From contig CALCUH010000214.1 in NCBI GenBank assembly GCA_937907165.1, forward strand, positions 3,231 to 67,230: 64,000 nucleotides of DNA, written 5' to 3'. The first letter of the stretch is position 1. Each line of letters starts with the position of its first letter. Source of the stretch: an uncultured Bacteroidales bacterium. Its GTDB lineage: Bacteria; Bacteroidota; Bacteroidia; Bacteroidales; Paludibacteraceae. This document shows positions 63,491 through 64,000 of this stretch, in pieces. Under the pieces are notes generated by a model. It saw only the letters and a program-made list of their open reading frames with translations. It was not told the DNA's origin and searched no databases. The position numbers were made by a program, and so were the translations under genes.

Positions 63491-63871
63491 ATGAACAGTG
63501 TACAATTGGTTGGTAGAGTGGGTCAAGACCCAAAGATAATGGGCGATGGCAGTCGCAAAGTGGCAAGATTCAGCCTTGCGACGACAGAAAGAGGATTTGA
63601 AACCAAATCCGGTAAAAAAATTGAGGATCGTACAGAGTGGCATACTCTCGTTTTCTTTGGTAATATATGTAATGTGATTGAGAATTACGTTAAGACAGGA
63701 AGTCTCATCAGTATCAAAGGTAGCATCCATTACAGTAAATGGGAAGATGAAAACAAGAATACAAAATATTCGACGGAAATCTGGTGTACTGACCTTGAAC
63801 TTCTTGGTAGCAAGAAGGAGACAGAATCGGTGGAACAATATAAATCTTCAGAGGAAGAGTTGCCATTTTAA
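63491..63871 (+). CDS. ssb: Single-stranded DNA-binding protein, copy 2 (canonical tail)
   Basis: The 126-aa protein has a classical SSB OB fold: MNSVQLVGRVGQDPKIMGDG, RKVARFSLATTERGFETKSG, TEWHTLVFFGNICNVIENYV and GSLISIKGSIHYSKWEDENK. It ends in the acidic tip SEEELPF, like the DDIPF tails that recruit partner proteins. The other SSB in the window has a basic tail, so the two copies probably have different partners. Confidence 0.92.
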   Translation: MNSVQLVGRVGQDPKIMGDGSRKVARFSLATTERGFETKSGKKIEDRTEWHTLVFFGNICNVIENYVKTGSLISIKGSIHYSKWEDENKNTKYSTEIWCTDLELLGSKKETESVEQYKSSEEELPF

Positions 63872-63939
63872 AGAAATAAGAAATCTACCTGTTTCATCTA
63901 ACACTTTTTATTACCCTTTAGCAAATCAAAAAGGCGAGG

Positions 63940-63998
63940 ATGTAATTTAAACTTTGTCTTTGACTTTTTATTTTGTCTTGACACAGTTTAAATTACAT
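63940..63998. repeat. Near-palindromic inverted repeat at the window edge
   Basis: ATGTAATTTAAACT (63940-63953) and AGTTTAAATTACAT (63985-63998) are perfect inverted arms. The match continues to about 17 of 19 positions and is cut by the window end. TTTGTCTT(T)GAC occurs twice in the spacer. It may be an insertion-sequence tip or a pair of abutting ends. No transposase is visible in the window. Confidence 0.5.
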
Positions 63999-64000
63999 TC

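Noticed and set aside
1..64000. Integrase or site-specific recombinase indicating an integrative element
   Set aside because: No tyrosine or serine recombinase motif was found in any recognisable protein in the window, so integration is neither shown nor excluded.

Overview
The window looks like part of a large conjugative plasmid, or a plasmid-like integrative element, from a Bacteroidales bacterium, most likely Prevotella-like. This is inferred from a Bacteroidetes-type tra operon in its standard order (TraA/ParA, TraE, TraF, TraG, TraI, TraJ, TraK, TraL, TraM, TraN, then TraO), many TAnnTTTG -7 promoter boxes, little sign of Shine-Dalgarno sequences, a C10 (streptopain-like) protease with its inhibitory propeptide, and a Por-secretion-like C-terminus on a giant surface protein. 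No integrase, rRNA or tRNA gene was found. A Rep_3-type initiator behind a 22-bp-phased iteron array argues for autonomous replication.

Layout. 1-4.6 kb: type I restriction genes hsdR and the start of hsdM, beside the broken remnant of another restriction-type gene. 4.6-11.4 kb: small hypothetical genes, a lipoprotein nuclease, a DUF2958-like gene, an unexplained block of interlocking inverted repeats, a dockerin-like gene remnant, a short DnaG-type primase and a WYL regulator with a likely operator. 11.5-16.2 kb: two secreted-protein genes (a three-repeat protein and a C10 protease), each behind a similar leader that ends in a terminator hairpin. 16.2-19.4 kb: a candidate defence cassette made of a 633-aa repeat protein with a structured 5' leader and an AbiH-family protein. 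19.4-22.6 kb: an XRE regulator, a relaxase, a MobC-like accessory protein and a probable oriT. 22.8-37.9 kb: a repeat-rich AT-rich region, then the long rightward tra operon, ending in topoisomerase III and the VirD4-type coupling protein. 37.9-40.0 kb: origin (degenerate 105-bp repeats, AT-rich tract, six iterons at exactly 22 bp) and rep. 40.0-52.0 kb: TraO-like outer-membrane protein, a lipoprotein and a 3464-aa surface protein. 52.0-55.4 kb: an SSB, then an overlapping DprA-phosphoribosyltransferase pair. 55.5-63.9 kb: a leftward operon typical of polyvalent conjugative-element proteins (DUF4099/DUF3945, zeta-like kinase fused to a RadC/JAB domain, TOPRIM protein, ArdC antirestriction, small proteins), divergent from a second SSB.

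How it works together. MobC and the relaxase would nick oriT. The coupling protein, TopB and the SSBs handle DNA. The tra operon builds the type IV secretion machine. ArdC and the polyvalent operon would protect entering DNA, while the restriction system and AbiH cassette defend the host. The giant surface protein, lipoprotein and TraO probably shape the cell surface or mating contact. All functions are assigned by motif recognition from the sequence alone.
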